DNA of 64,000 nucleotides from Porpolomopsis calyptriformis. Lineage: Eukaryota; Basidiomycota; Agaricomycetes; Agaricales; Hygrophoraceae. Each line of letters opens with the position of its first letter. Positions within the stretch are counted from its first letter, which is position 1. A program made the translations under genes and the position numbers. Positions 1-10,802 of the stretch are shown here, in pieces. The stretch is taken from NCBI GenBank assembly GCA_951640195.1, contig OX621165.1:2046001-2110000 (forward strand), given 5' to 3'. The notes below the pieces were generated by a model. It made no database searches. It saw only the letters and a list, made by a program, of their open reading frames with translations, and was not told where the DNA came from.

Positions 1-1439
1 GAGGGGGAGTGTTGAGGATAGGCAATCACTCGCTAGTACATCTACATTATATCTGTATTATGTAATCTCAGTACTTTGTCTCAACATGACTTTTACCCAA
101 AGATTATCTCAACAGTTTGACACCATGCTTGTGAAATCCAAGCTATAATTGAGGACCTGCAGTTCTGGAAATGGGTAAAAAAGTGAGTTATAATCTGTAT
201 TGCATATCAATACTAATCCGATTGTCTTATAGAACTTGTTATCATTTTCAACTGCTTGTAATTGCTGCAAATATCACACAGGGATCAAATACTCACCTTA
301 ACCATGTTCTCACAACACTTGGGAACCTTTATCACATCTACTTGGACCCCAATCTTGATGCTGAAGTCTAAGAAAAGATTCTAGAGAGCCTTGAGAGGTG
401 TTGGACAGCTGCAGATCAAGACTATTTTATTACTGCAGTTATTCTGAACCCCTTCCTTCATGGCTAATATCTTTCACAAGCTAATCTAGTGCTTACCCCC
501 ATTGGTTTGTGTAATATGCTTAAGGCCCTTCACCTTTGAGTCTTTAAGGAAGCAGCTAATTCAACCTTCTAATCTGCATTCATGGATTACTACAATGAGC
601 AAGAAGAATTTAGCCTAAAGTTTATGGCTTTAGATGAGTGGAAAACAGTGGCAAATGAGAAGGTGAGTATTCACTCTAAGTACATATCTATTGTTAATAT
701 GTTGTTGTAGGCATGTGATATTGATCCTATTGAGATATGGGAGGGTATTGACACTCACAAAGAGCAGGGCCAAAATTATCTTGTCAAACTTGCATTGCAT
801 ATTCTTAGTATTATAGCCAATTTGGCAGGCTGTGAACAAGCTTTCAGCCAGATGGGACTCATTCACACAGCAATTTGCAGCAAACTAGGCATGGATAAGG
901 TCCACAAAGCCACTGTTGTCAGTATAGACATCAAATAGGCACATATTGAAGCTGGCTTAGCCTAACCTCATGAGCACCAGAATTTTAAAGCACCTATAGG
1001 CAGCAGCAGTGAGACTGGTTCCACTGATTTTGATGTAGATGAATTTGAAGATATCCTTGACTTTGACCAGCTGGCTAGGCAGCTGATTGAAGAGGCTACC
1101 ACTAATCTTAATAGTAACTCAGATGATGATCCTTCTCCTTCCCCACCCTTTCTCACAATTCAGCTCCCATTGTATGCTATTCAAGCTGCATTACCCACCC
1201 CTACTCCACAACAACAACCCACTGCTATCCCCAAGACAGCAATCCCTCTGAAGTTGCTCTTCATCTACCTAACCAACAATGCTTCACCTTCAACTGATTT
1301 GGACTACTTTTGGCAGGGAGGTATCAGGAATTTGAATAGGGAGATGGAAGCTCATGAGCTTTTGTGCTCAGGTGGGGAGAGGACAAGTGAGAGCAGTGGA
1401 GATGTCTTGATCCCAAGTACTAGTGGGTTGCTAGCTTGA
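1..1439 (+). pseudogene. hAT-family transposase relic (C-terminal part)
   Basis: A degenerate reading on the plus strand matches the C-terminal half of basidiomycete hAT transposases. Around 240-330 I read a stretch like LLVIAANITQGSNTHL, and at 711-940 the hAT dimerisation region (PIEIWEG, then LAGCEQAFSQMG). An intron with a GTGAGT donor at 661 and a TTGTTGTAG acceptor at 710 still joins two exons in phase. In-frame stops near 369, 465, 538 and 938 break the frame, so this is not functional. After the dimerisation region an acidic tail runs to a stop at 1437-1439. The 5' part lies outside the window. I found no terminal repeats or target duplication. Confidence 0.7.
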
Positions 1440-1581
1440 TTTTTGTCTATCACTGCAAGTCCATTGTTCTTGATCTTCCAATGAAATTATCCCCTTATTC
1501 ATTCCCTTGACATTGTACAGCAAAATCCTTCTAAAATACCCTTAACCAACAAGAGTTACATAGCACTGATGCTATGGTGTA
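1440..1581. other. Flank between hAT relic and Tc1 element
   Basis: No gene is visible. The stretch ends in the TA dinucleotide (1580-1581) that forms the left target-site copy of the Tc1/mariner element. Confidence 0.5.
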
Positions 1582-1608
1582 CAGTCAGATGACATAAGTG
1601 TTTGTGCA
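1582..1608 (+). repeat. Left terminal inverted repeat of Tc1/mariner element
   Basis: 27 bases starting CAGTCAGATGACATAAG, preceded by TA. It pairs with 10243-10269 with three mismatches, all of transition type. Confidence 0.88.
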
Positions 1609-1648
1609 AGTGATTTCCCATAACACAGTGACTTCGCAAAACACTACA

Positions 1649-2516
1649 CTAGTACTTCATGGCCCCTCCTCTTGCTTTGTGGGCTGCCACAACACATTTG
1701 GGCATGGATTCTATGAGTGTATTGATGAAGTTAATACTGATTTTGTCCCACTCCTCCCAAATTGCTAACCAGAGGTCATTTGCAGTCCGAGGATAATTCT
1801 GATGTTGATTGATCACAATTTTGAGGTGTGTCCACACATGCTTGATAGGGTTGAGGTTGGGTGACTGAGGAGGGTGGGAAAGGCTCTCCATTCCATTCTG
1901 AACATAGAACTGTTTAACCAATTTGCACCTGTAGACTGATGCTCTATCCTCCATGACCAATACAGCACCCATCTCATTATAGAGACTAGCGTAAAAATCC
2001 CACAGTGGACCTGCAAGGACCTGATTGACATAATCCACACCCTTGCACTTATCTGAAGGAATCAGCACAAGTGGGCCACATTGTCCATATTCAATGTAAG
2101 CCCATATTATGAGGGTCTGTCAGGCAGACTTGAATGTTGGGGCTAAACAATCCTCATTATACCTCTCACCTGGTCTACACTATACTAAGACAGCGCTTAA
2201 CTGCTTCCCAATCTCTACTGATGCCTCATCTGTCCATACAACCCTCTCCCAGTCTGTCATCCCCCACCCAATATGCTCCTTTGCCCACAACCTCTGTACT
2301 TGGTGGTGTTTTGCATTTAGGAATGGCTTCTTGGCTGCCACATGTGAGGACATGTTGAGGTGAGTCTTCAGTGCCCTCCTGATAGTCCATGGTGCAACAG
2401 GAGATAGTAGGGCAAGGTTGATTGAGTGGGTGATATCCCGAAGAGTTTGGCATTGGTTACAATGGATATTATGATTGAGGTGCCAGAGTGTTCTGTCATT
2501 GATTAAGGGGGGTCTA
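1649..2516 (-). pseudogene. Tc1/mariner transposase, catalytic part
   Basis: Read on the minus strand from 2516, the frame gives a Tc1 core: TIRRALKTHLNMSSHVAAKK, then DWERVVWTDEAS with the first catalytic Asp, VLVMEDRASVYR with the second, and SPNLNPIKHVW. In Tc1 transposases the third catalytic acid is the Glu of NPIE; here it is Lys (codon at 1841-1843, AAG for GAG on the coding strand). In-frame stops occur between the first and second Asp regions. The copy is therefore catalytically dead. It would have cut and pasted DNA at TA sites. Confidence 0.88.
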
Positions 2517-2645
2517 TGTAACAGATATTACTGTTACAGTGTGTACATTAGGGATGTAGTCCTTATGTATTAGTGTTTGTACTAGAGAGCAGTATATAGG
2601 TAGTATTTATCCTTATTTAGATAGTTCTTTTTATATCTTGCCACC

Positions 2646-2999
2646 TGTTATGGCCACTTCATTTTCATCTTACCCACTTTCCTTACCTTCAATCTTATCT
2701 AATCTTTATCTTATCTTCTCATAGATCAGAGGTGATAATGCTATTGGCTGATAAAGACATGCTACACAGCAGCTCCGCAGTAGCTGTGCAAGGCTGCACA
2801 ATACTGTGCATTAGTCAGCCGTTCCATGGATTGTTACTGTGGTTATCACAATCACAGCCCAGACCTGGGTAGATATAAGTAGTGTACAGAGCGCTTGTAT
2901 CTTCCCTAGTTTCATCCTTCAATGTTATCACTGCCAGTTTATATGCTGGCTTCTCTGTGATTTACATTTAGGGACCTGGGTCCCTCTGCTGACATAACA
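2646..2999 (+). repeat. 5' LTR of gypsy chromovirus
   Basis: 354 bases, TGTTATGGCC...GACATAACA, ending TG...CA style. It carries more T/A at variable CpG sites than the 3' copy, for example CTACACAGC where the 3' LTR has CTGCGCAGC. It would contain the promoter. I could not identify a tRNA primer-binding site just downstream. Confidence 0.92.
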
Positions 3000-3109
3000 G
3001 AAGGACGAAACTCCACTCTCACCTCACTTTTCTTCTCAAGAGTCGCTGGTCAAGATTTGTCTGATACCGACTGTTTTTGCCTTGAGTTATCAGACAAAAA
3101 CTATCACTG

Positions 3110-5076
3110 TTGCCTCCCTGGAATCTTAACAGGCTCCCCCTGACTGACCCTTCCTCTTTTGCTTCAAAAACCATGAGAGACCCCTTGGGACATCCTCGCA
3201 CGGTATCGAGTGTGACCACCACCCTAGATCATTCTTCCTCCACTCTGCCCCCATCCTACTCTCCCCCTCACCCATCCCCTCAGGCTTCATCCAGTACACT
3301 TATTAGCTACTCGGAGCAACAAGCCGTCGACACATTAGACATCAGATGAGAACAACTCAAAGCTCTTGCACTCGAGTTCTCCCACCTTGCATTCGACATC
3401 ACTCCTCCCATCTCTGCCAACCTCTCCCCCGCCTTGTCCTATTCTTCTCTTTCTTTGGACTTGTATTACACTGCCCCTTCGCCCCCAGATTCCTCAGACA
3501 ACAGTCTTGACCCTTTCATCAAAATCGAACCACATACGTTCAATCATGTTCGCATTAGAGTTTATTGTTCCCCGGTACTTGTTGCAAATTTTCTCACCTC
3601 TTCCATCCATGTTTTCTACTGTCACGGATCTTCTCGCATCAGAGAGATCCACGTCCAAGATAATCTTTCACCACGCCACCCTATGCAGGATCCCGTCAAC
3701 CTAGCTATGGGCTCACAGATGATGAACTAGAGTTCCAGGATGCCATCAACACCTCTGAGATATTCTCACCCTTATCATCTCAGATACTCAACCCCTCGGC
3801 TCCTTCCATCTTCTCCATTCTCAGACCCAGTATTCTCCCTGCCCCCACACCGCAACCCACAGAAACACCTTCACCTTTCGTGTTTGGACATCCCCGCTTT
3901 CTCCGAACACCACCTCAACCTCTTTCTCACTCATTGTCCACTCCTAAAAAGGCAACCACCTCAACTTCCCCGCAACAACAGCTTCTAGAACCCCCCCAGA
4001 AACCGAAAGACTCTCCTCCACTGAGAAGGTCTCCCTCCCCCTCTGAACTAAATCCCTCCCCTCGTTTCTCTCTGGCTCCTTCCCCTTCTTCATCTCCTTC
4101 ACCACCTTCGAACCTGAACCCACTTCCTCCCTCACAAATGCCACCAATGGCCTCTGTCTCAAAAACAATCAAGCTTGCCCAACCTAACATCTTCAATGGT
4201 GACAAGAAACTGTACAAGAACTGGTTCCACCAGGTCATCATCTTCCTTCGCAGCAGCGAAGTCATGGACCCTGAAAAGATGATTCTGGTGACCTTATCAT
4301 ATATGAAGGAAGGCATTGCCGCCGAATGGGCCCAGCAATACATGGATAATTACTTCAGCCAGACAGACCCCACCACCAGTAACCTTGTCCCCCTCGGCCC
4401 TTGGAAGGACTTCACAGATATTTTGGATACTGTTTTCACTGACCATGCCATGGAGCAACATGCCCATGAGGAAGTTGAACACTTCTCGCAAGGACGTTTA
4501 GGTATCATAGATTACTTCATCAAGTTGGAACTCTTGTTCCGCCAAGCTGGCCTCGTCGGCCAGGATAAAGAATGCATCAGAATCCTCAAGAAGAATGCCA
4601 ACCAAGGTATTATTTGTTAAATGTATATATCACCCCCACTCCCCACTACATACCCGAAGTACCATGAGAAGGTCATGGCCATTGGCCAACTGATGGAACA
4701 TTTCCATGATCAGGAACATTGCTAACACCCATCAGCTCCTCCTTCTCACCTGTCTTTCCATCCCTCTGCTCCACATTTCTACCCTCCCCTCCCCCAGGAC
4801 AAGCAAGTGCCGTTGGGCACCATCCATGGAGGACAAGGTTTGCTGATGGACCTGAGCAAGATGCGACAGACCAATTGCTGCTACAACTGTGGTCAGGTTG
4901 GACATTTCCATCAGGAGTGCCCACAAGAACTCAAGAAGGTCAATGTTCACACTCTCCAGTATGAGCTGACTGTCAATGAGATCTCCAAGCTGATAAACTT
5001 CCTTTCCATAGAGGAAAACAGCTCCAACGAGCCCGCCCCTGACAACGATGAACAGGATTTTAGCGACAGTCAATAG
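3110..5076 (+). pseudogene. gypsy gag polyprotein, inactivated
   Basis: One frame (3110-3730, one stop near 3347) gives a Ser/Pro-rich N-terminal region. A second frame (3880-5076, broken only by TAA at 4618 and near 4723) gives the retrotransposon gag domain (KLYKNWFHQVIIFL, GIAAEWAQQYMDNY) and a CCHC zinc knuckle, CYNCGQVGHFHQEC, at about 4879-4920. Gag would form the particle and bind RNA. The change of frame between 3730 and 3880 and the stops make it non-functional. Confidence 0.85.
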
Positions 5077-5286
5077 AGATGCACTCGCTCTACTCGACAG
5101 AATCATGTCTACTCTGGCATTGTGAACAGACAGTATCAGACACCCTTTTTGTTACCCCTTCTCCCCTTTCCCTCCTTTGTACTAGTACGACGGCATGTAC
5201 AATAATTGATACCAACATGACTGGACCCTAACACAACAAGTCCGTCAATGAAATTTGTCCAACCCTGTCTATGCCAGATGTAAACA

Positions 5287-8200
5287 TTGAGTGCCCCAAA
5301 TTCCCTGAATCCCCCCATTCCTGAATCACTGTCTCTCCCTTCTGTCGATTTAATTAACATCAACACTCTTTCTTCCCCCTTAGATATTGTTAATGCTATT
5401 AAGGAACAGGCTAATTACACAATCCCAATTCTCTCCAAATGGTCTCACCCTGCCCGATCACTGGAAATGACTCAAACCATGATCAATCAAATCAACGCCC
5501 TCTTAATGGAGAATGCCATTCAAGCCCTCAAGGAACTCAAGGAACCCCACATATTCATTCGTGGCTCAGGCTCAAGGAATCAACTGACCCTTAAAACTAT
5601 CATCACCACCCTAGATAATCGTGCTGAACACCATGCAACTGCTCTCGTCGACAGTGGCTGCAAAGGCTCATGCATCAACATCAAGTATGTCTGTGAAAAT
5701 GACCTTCACATAACCAAACTCGCTTGACCCATTCCGGTGCATAACACTAATAGACAACCCAATTCTGAGGGACCCATCTCCGAAATGGTCGCGCTCAAGC
5801 TCAAGGTTGGCACTCATGTAGAACGGATTAACTTTGGTATCACAAACCTCAGTAAATCTCAGATTTTCCTAGGACACGACTGGTTAAGGATCCACAACCC
5901 CTCTATTAACTGGAAGGCAAACTCTCTGATTCTCAATTGATGCCCCCCAGACTGTCATCCCTCTCCCCTCCTAAACTCTGTCGATATCAACAAGCTCACT
6001 CTTGAGGATAGCGATTAACTGCTCATGGTTGATTTCAGCCCTACTATCCAGATTTGCTTGATGGGAATGAAGTCTCAGGATCTCACGATCAAGGCCTGGG
6101 AAGCCCAAAAGAAGGACCACACATGGAAAGAAATTGTGCCCAAATACCTCCATGAATTCCAAGATGTCTTCACCAAGGAAGACTTCAACAAACTCCCCCC
6201 AAGTCGTCCCTGGGACCACACGATCGAACTCCTCCCTGGAACTGAAGAGAAGCTTGACTGCAAGGTCTACCCACTTTCTGTGGACGAACGTGCTCAATTG
6301 GATGAGTTCTTGGAAGAGAACCTCCACACCAGATGGATTTGGAAATCCATTTCTCCCATTGCCTCCCCTTTCTTCTTCATCAAGAAGAAGGATGGTTGAC
6401 TATGCCCCATCCAGGATTACAGGAAACTTAATAACATGACTGTCAAGAATTGATACCCCCTCCCTCTGATCAACGAATTGATTGACACCCTACAGAACGC
6501 TTGCTATTTCACCAAGATAGATGTTCACTGGGGATACAACAATGTCTGGATCAAGGAAGGAGACAAACACAAGGCTGCATTCCAAACCAATCGCGGCCTA
6601 TTTGAACCCCTCATCATGTTCTTCAGACTTACCAACTCCCCTGCGACATTCCAAAACATGATGAATGACATTTTCCATGTCCAGATTGTCGAAGGACACA
6701 TCTTAGTCTACATAGATAACATCCTCATCTTCAACAAGGATCTCAAAATGCACCATCAACATGTTTACGAAGTAATGACCACACTTCACAAATATAAGCT
6801 TTACCTCAAGCCTGAGAAGTGCAACTTCGATCAATGCCAAGTGGAATACCTCAGTGTCATTGTGTCCAAAGACCATGTCAAGATGGACCCCGTCAAGGTT
6901 CAAGGAATCACTGACTGGCCAACCCCTGAATGTAAGCAGGATTTTCAAGCTTTCCTTGGATTCTGTAACTTCTATTGTCGATTCATCCATCATTTTACTG
7001 GAATTGCTCAACCCCTTAATACACTAACTGGAAATGCTCCCTTCAACTGGACTGCTGAATGTCAGGATGCCTTCAATGCCCTGAAAATGATCATTACAAC
7101 TTCTCCTGTTCTCTCAATTGCTAACGACAACAACTTACTCCATGTGGAGACTGATGCTTCAGACTACACTTTGGGCACTATATTATCACAAAAACAAGAC
7201 AATGTTTGGAAGCCCATTGCCTATGTCTCCAAGGCTTTTACCCCCACAGAACGAAATTACCAGATCTACAACTGCGAGTTGCTTGCAATCATGACTGCAC
7301 TCCAGGAGTTCCGCAAGTGGCTGCTATCTGCCAAGCAGGTTTTTGAGGTTTGGATAGATCACGCCAACTTCCAGTACTTCAAGTTGCCTCAGAAGCTGAA
7401 TAGACACTAGGCTAGGTGGCTCACGGAGCTTCAGGGCTATCACTTCACTCTTCACCATGTCACCAGCAGGGCTAATTCTAAGGCCAATATCCTGTCGAGA
7501 CGACCAGGTTTTGAGAGGGGGGTGAATAACAATGACGACGTTATTTTACTCCCATCTAATCTTTTTCCCGCCTTGGACCACCCTATCATAGATCTTTGGC
7601 AGGTTCAACATGAGATTGAACCCATTAATTTCCACTCTCAAATCCAAAATTTATATTGGAATGAAGAAAAACAAGTCACACTCCTTCAAGAAAAACGCAA
7701 AACCGATTGGAAAACCTGAGACAATGGGATCAAGACCTTCCTGGACCAGACTTACATCTCAAAGGACACCCCACTCCATGGCAAAATCATCACTCAGTAC
7801 CACGACAATCCCCTCTCCAGACACTATAGCTCCTTCAAGACCTCCAAAGCTGTGTGTCGCGACTATTAGTGGCCCACCATCAGGAGAGACATTGAAACCT
7901 ATGTCCATGGTTGTGAAACATGCCAATGCACCAAGGCATCCTGATTGCCTGCGAAAACCCCACTTCATCCTTTCAATCCTCCTCCTCAACCTTGGGACAC
8001 AATCACAGTCAATCTCATAGGCCCCATACCTGAATGTTAGGGCTACAATACAATTCTCATGATAGTCAATCACTTCTCAAAGGCTGTCAAGTTCGAAGCC
8101 ACCCACATCAAGCTGAACTCCAAGGGGTTTGCAAAAATCATTCGGGACTGCGTCATCTGAGATCACAGTGTCCCTGGATGCATCATCCATGATTGCAATC

Positions 8201-9282
8201 CACGATTCATTTCTAAATTCATGACTGATCTCTTCCACCTTCTGGGCACTTCCCAGAATGTTTCCATGGCTTATCATCCCCAGACCGATGGTCAATCCAA
8301 ACAAATGAACCAGACGCTTGAACAGTACCTTTGCATCTTCGTCAATCATCGTCAGGACAACTGGAAGGAATGGCTTGCGTTAGCTGAGTTCTCATACAAC
8401 AACTCAGTCCATACAGCCACACAACAAACCCCCTTCTATGTCAATTACAGCCAGAATCCCTGGAGAGGAAATGATAACATGAGAGAAGTCTGAAACGAGT
8501 CTGCGACTCAATTTGCTGATCAAATGAAAAACATCCATCAGGAAGCTGAAGCCACTCTCAAGAGAGCCAATGAAACAATGAAGACTGCTCACAATAAACA
8601 TGTCCAAGCTGCTCAAGAATACTCACCAGGAGATAAAGTATGGCTGGCTGCCACCAACATCAAGACCAAATGACCAATGAAGAAGCTAGACAATAAGTGC
8701 TTTGGTCCCTTCAAGGTCATTGAGAAGATTGGTCATTCTACCTACAAGCTTGATCTCCCCCACAAATGGCTAGGACTCCACCTGGTCTTCAACGAATCTT
8801 ACCTCTCCCCTTATTGATCTCCTTCATTTCCCAATCAGAAAAAACCTGCTCCCCCTCCTCCCATCCAGCTAGAAGGCAACTCCGAATACGTCATTGATGA
8901 AATTCTGGACTCTTGTCTGCAACAAGGAAAACTTCAATACTTGGTACACTGGGAAGGCTACACCAGTGAAGAAAACACCTGGGAACCCAAGTCAAATGTC
9001 AAGAATGCCCAAGAATTGGTTGATGAGTTTCATACTCTCCATCCTGAACGGCCAGCTCCCCAACTCCAACTCTGCATTATCCGAATAGACGACTTCTTGA
9101 GAATCAATGAACACCTCTACGACCCAATCACCAACTCCACTGGCAAGGATTACAAATCACTAAAGGTCAGTGACAACATTGACGTTCTCATCCCACTCCA
9201 CCCCACAGAAGTTGACCAACTACTTGAACGTGATTTTGATGGTTCCATCTTCCTCCCCCATTTGCCCTCAACTGTTCGTTGA
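5287..9282 (+). pseudogene. gypsy pol: protease, RT, RNase H, integrase, chromodomain
   Basis: One frame runs the whole length with 13 in-frame stops before 8820 but no frameshift: TGA at 5725, 5938, 6397, 6451, 7717, 8158, 8491, 8671 and 8815; TAA at 6016; TAG at 7408, 7867 and 8038. Domains in order: aspartic protease (VDSGCKGSCIN, 5650s); RT, where the YxDD box reads YIDN near 6712; RNase H (VETDASDYTLG, 7140s); integrase zinc finger (YVHGCETCQC) and core; then a chromodomain (LVHWEGYTSEENTWEP, 8940-8988). Integrase is missing its first Asp (TVNLIG) and its Glu (GQSKQ). Chromodomains direct such elements to heterochromatin. Confidence 0.92.
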
Positions 9283-9516
9283 GCATGGATCTATGAATCT
9301 GGTCCTGTCAATGCGATCACAGCTGTCCTATGACTGGATGGTCAAGGTCAATTGCTCTGGATGTATTAACTTGTTTCTCCCCTGTCTACCCTGGAAATTC
9401 ATTAACGGTACCAGTACCATCTCCCGACCTCTCCCTGTTATGTGCCTTGATGGCTATTGCGAGACTGCTCAAGACATCTCCAACGCCTGTTCTAAACATT
9501 GCGCGGATGCAAATTT

Positions 9517-9529
9517 GAAGAGAGGGTGA
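9517..9529 (+). other. Polypurine tract of gypsy element
   Basis: A purine run, GAAGAGAGGGTGA, lies directly before the 3' LTR; this is where plus-strand priming would occur. Confidence 0.55.
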
Positions 9530-9897
9530 TGTTATAGCCACTTCATTTTCATCTTACCCACTTTCCTTACCTTTGATCTTATCTTATCTCTCTTATCTAA
9601 TCTTTATCTTATCTTCTCATAGATCAGAGGTGATAATGCCATTGGCTGATGAAGACATGCTGCGCAGCAGCTCCGCAGTAGCTGTGCAAGGCTGCGCAAT
9701 ACTGCGCATTAGTCAGCCATTCCATGGATTGTTGCCGTGGTTATCACAATCACAGCCCAGACCTGGGTAGATATAAGTAGTGTACAGAGCGCTTGTATCT
9801 TCCCCAGTTTCATCCTTCAATGTTGTCACCGCCAGTTTATGTGCTGGCTTCTCTGTGATTTACATTTAGTGACCTGAGTCCCTCTGCCAACATAACA
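9530..9897 (+). repeat. 3' LTR of gypsy chromovirus
   Basis: 368 bases. It is 14 bases longer than the 5' LTR because of an extra ATCTTATC-type segment near 9580-9600. It begins TGTTATAGCC and ends CAACATAACA. Confidence 0.92.
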
Positions 9898-9985
9898 CTA
9901 CCACTCATACCAGGTTTACATATATCCAATAGATATTGGTTGTATCCAGCTGGTTGTGACCACTGCAAGATCAAGAACTCTTACA

Positions 9986-10175
9986 GTCTACCAGGCCTGG
10001 GCATATTTTCATGATTGCCTTGTTCCCATCCCCTCTTGACTATTGCTTGTATGGTGCATAGTGGGCAGTTTATGTCGGCAGCAATTTGTGATAGTGGATA
10101 ACTAGCAGATGCCAAGTTACATATAGCCTCTCAAAGGTCAGGACCTGTCTCACAAGATCCAAGTTGTTTCAGCAT
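9986..10175 (-). pseudogene. Tc1/mariner transposase, N-terminal DNA-binding part
   Basis: On the minus strand from an ATG at 10175 the frame gives a paired-like helix-turn-helix region (SYPLSQIAADINCPLCTIQ) and the linker ENMPRPGR typical of Tc1 transposases, with one in-frame stop after GPDL. It continues in frame at 2511 once the nested insertions and one target duplication are removed. Confidence 0.8.
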
Positions 10176-10242
10176 GATTTGTGCAGTGATGGAGGGGATA
10201 TGAATTTATTTATACAAAAATCAGCTATTAAACAGTATACAA

Positions 10243-10269
10243 TGCGCAAATACTTATGTCACCTGACTG
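10243..10269 (-). repeat. Right terminal inverted repeat of Tc1/mariner element
   Basis: 27 bases, ending CACCTGACTG and followed by TA at 10270-10271. It is the partner of 1582-1608. Confidence 0.88.
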
Positions 10270-10271
10270 TA

Positions 10272-10802
10272 CAAGGCAACCTTCCTTTTTAGGTAATTTC
10301 TCATTAGACCCCACTAGTCCAACTATTTTTGCTAGTGTGACTCAAGTTAGTGCATAACTCAGTCCAACTGCAGTCATAGCATCCCTGGTATATAGGGAGT
10401 TGGAAGTGAGTTCAAGTGTGATAGACAGCTGAACACACCAAATGAGTTCATATATACAATGAAGTCAATGCAGGTGGAAACAACTCATCAAGCTTAATTT
10501 TAGCAGACAGCGGAACAGGCATGACCCATTTGGCCTCACCTCGTCTAGTGTCTTCAAGAATGGACAGTTAGACAGATCGATGCACATGGCAAAAAGCAAT
10601 TGAGTTGATACAGATGGCTCTGTCATACCGCGATCATTCGTACCATCAAGGGGGATAGGGGTAATAACAAATCGTCTGACACATGTGATCGAATTTGACA
10701 CCCAGATCTCAAAAACTGTTACACCCGTTTCTCTGTTAGTAATTAACTACCATGAATAGCCTAAATAACCCATACAATAACAAAACGTTTTCATCTACTC
10801 GT
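10272..10802. other. No gene recognised
   Basis: AT-rich flank to the right of the Tc1 element. I see no convincing coding region. It contains the 3' end of the minus-strand gene that begins at 12260. Confidence 0.5.

Larger units (their letters stand above)
2646..9897 (+). mobile_element. Ty3/gypsy chromovirus, full length, inactivated
   Basis: Two LTRs (2646-2999 and 9530-9897) enclose gag and pol in the order protease, reverse transcriptase, RNase H, integrase, chromodomain, which is the chromovirus arrangement. The flanks are CCACC (2641-2645) and CTACC (9898-9902), a 5-base target duplication with one change. It sits inside an older solo LTR. Both gag and pol are closed by many stop codons, and catalytic residues are replaced, so it cannot move on its own. 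The LTRs differ by about 19 transitions, one transversion and one 14-base indel by eye. Confidence 0.93.
2517..9985. mobile_element. Solo LTR (about 212 bp) inserted in Tc1 transposase, itself split by gypsy
   Basis: The two parts, 2517-2645 and 9903-9985, form one LTR-like sequence that begins TGTAACAG and ends CTCTTACA. It is flanked by identical 5-base copies of GTCTA (2512-2516 and 9986-9990). No internal retrotransposon sequence of its own remains, so it is a solo LTR; the TGTAA...TTACA ends look Copia-like, but the superfamily is an inference. Everything from 2646 to 9897 is the later gypsy insertion. Confidence 0.8.
1582..10269 (-). mobile_element. Tc1/mariner element, split by nested LTR insertions
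   Basis: Inverted ends of 27 bases (1582-1608 and 10243-10269) match at 24 of 27 positions, and both begin CAGTCAG. Each is flanked by TA (1580-1581 and 10270-10271), the Tc1/mariner target duplication. The transposase reads leftward and is in two pieces, 9986-10175 (N-terminal) and 1649-2516 (the rest). If the inserted LTR DNA and one GTCTA copy are removed, the two pieces join in one frame inside the conserved PRPGR linker. The element itself is only about 1.2 kb; the other 7.5 kb is later insertions. Confidence 0.9.
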
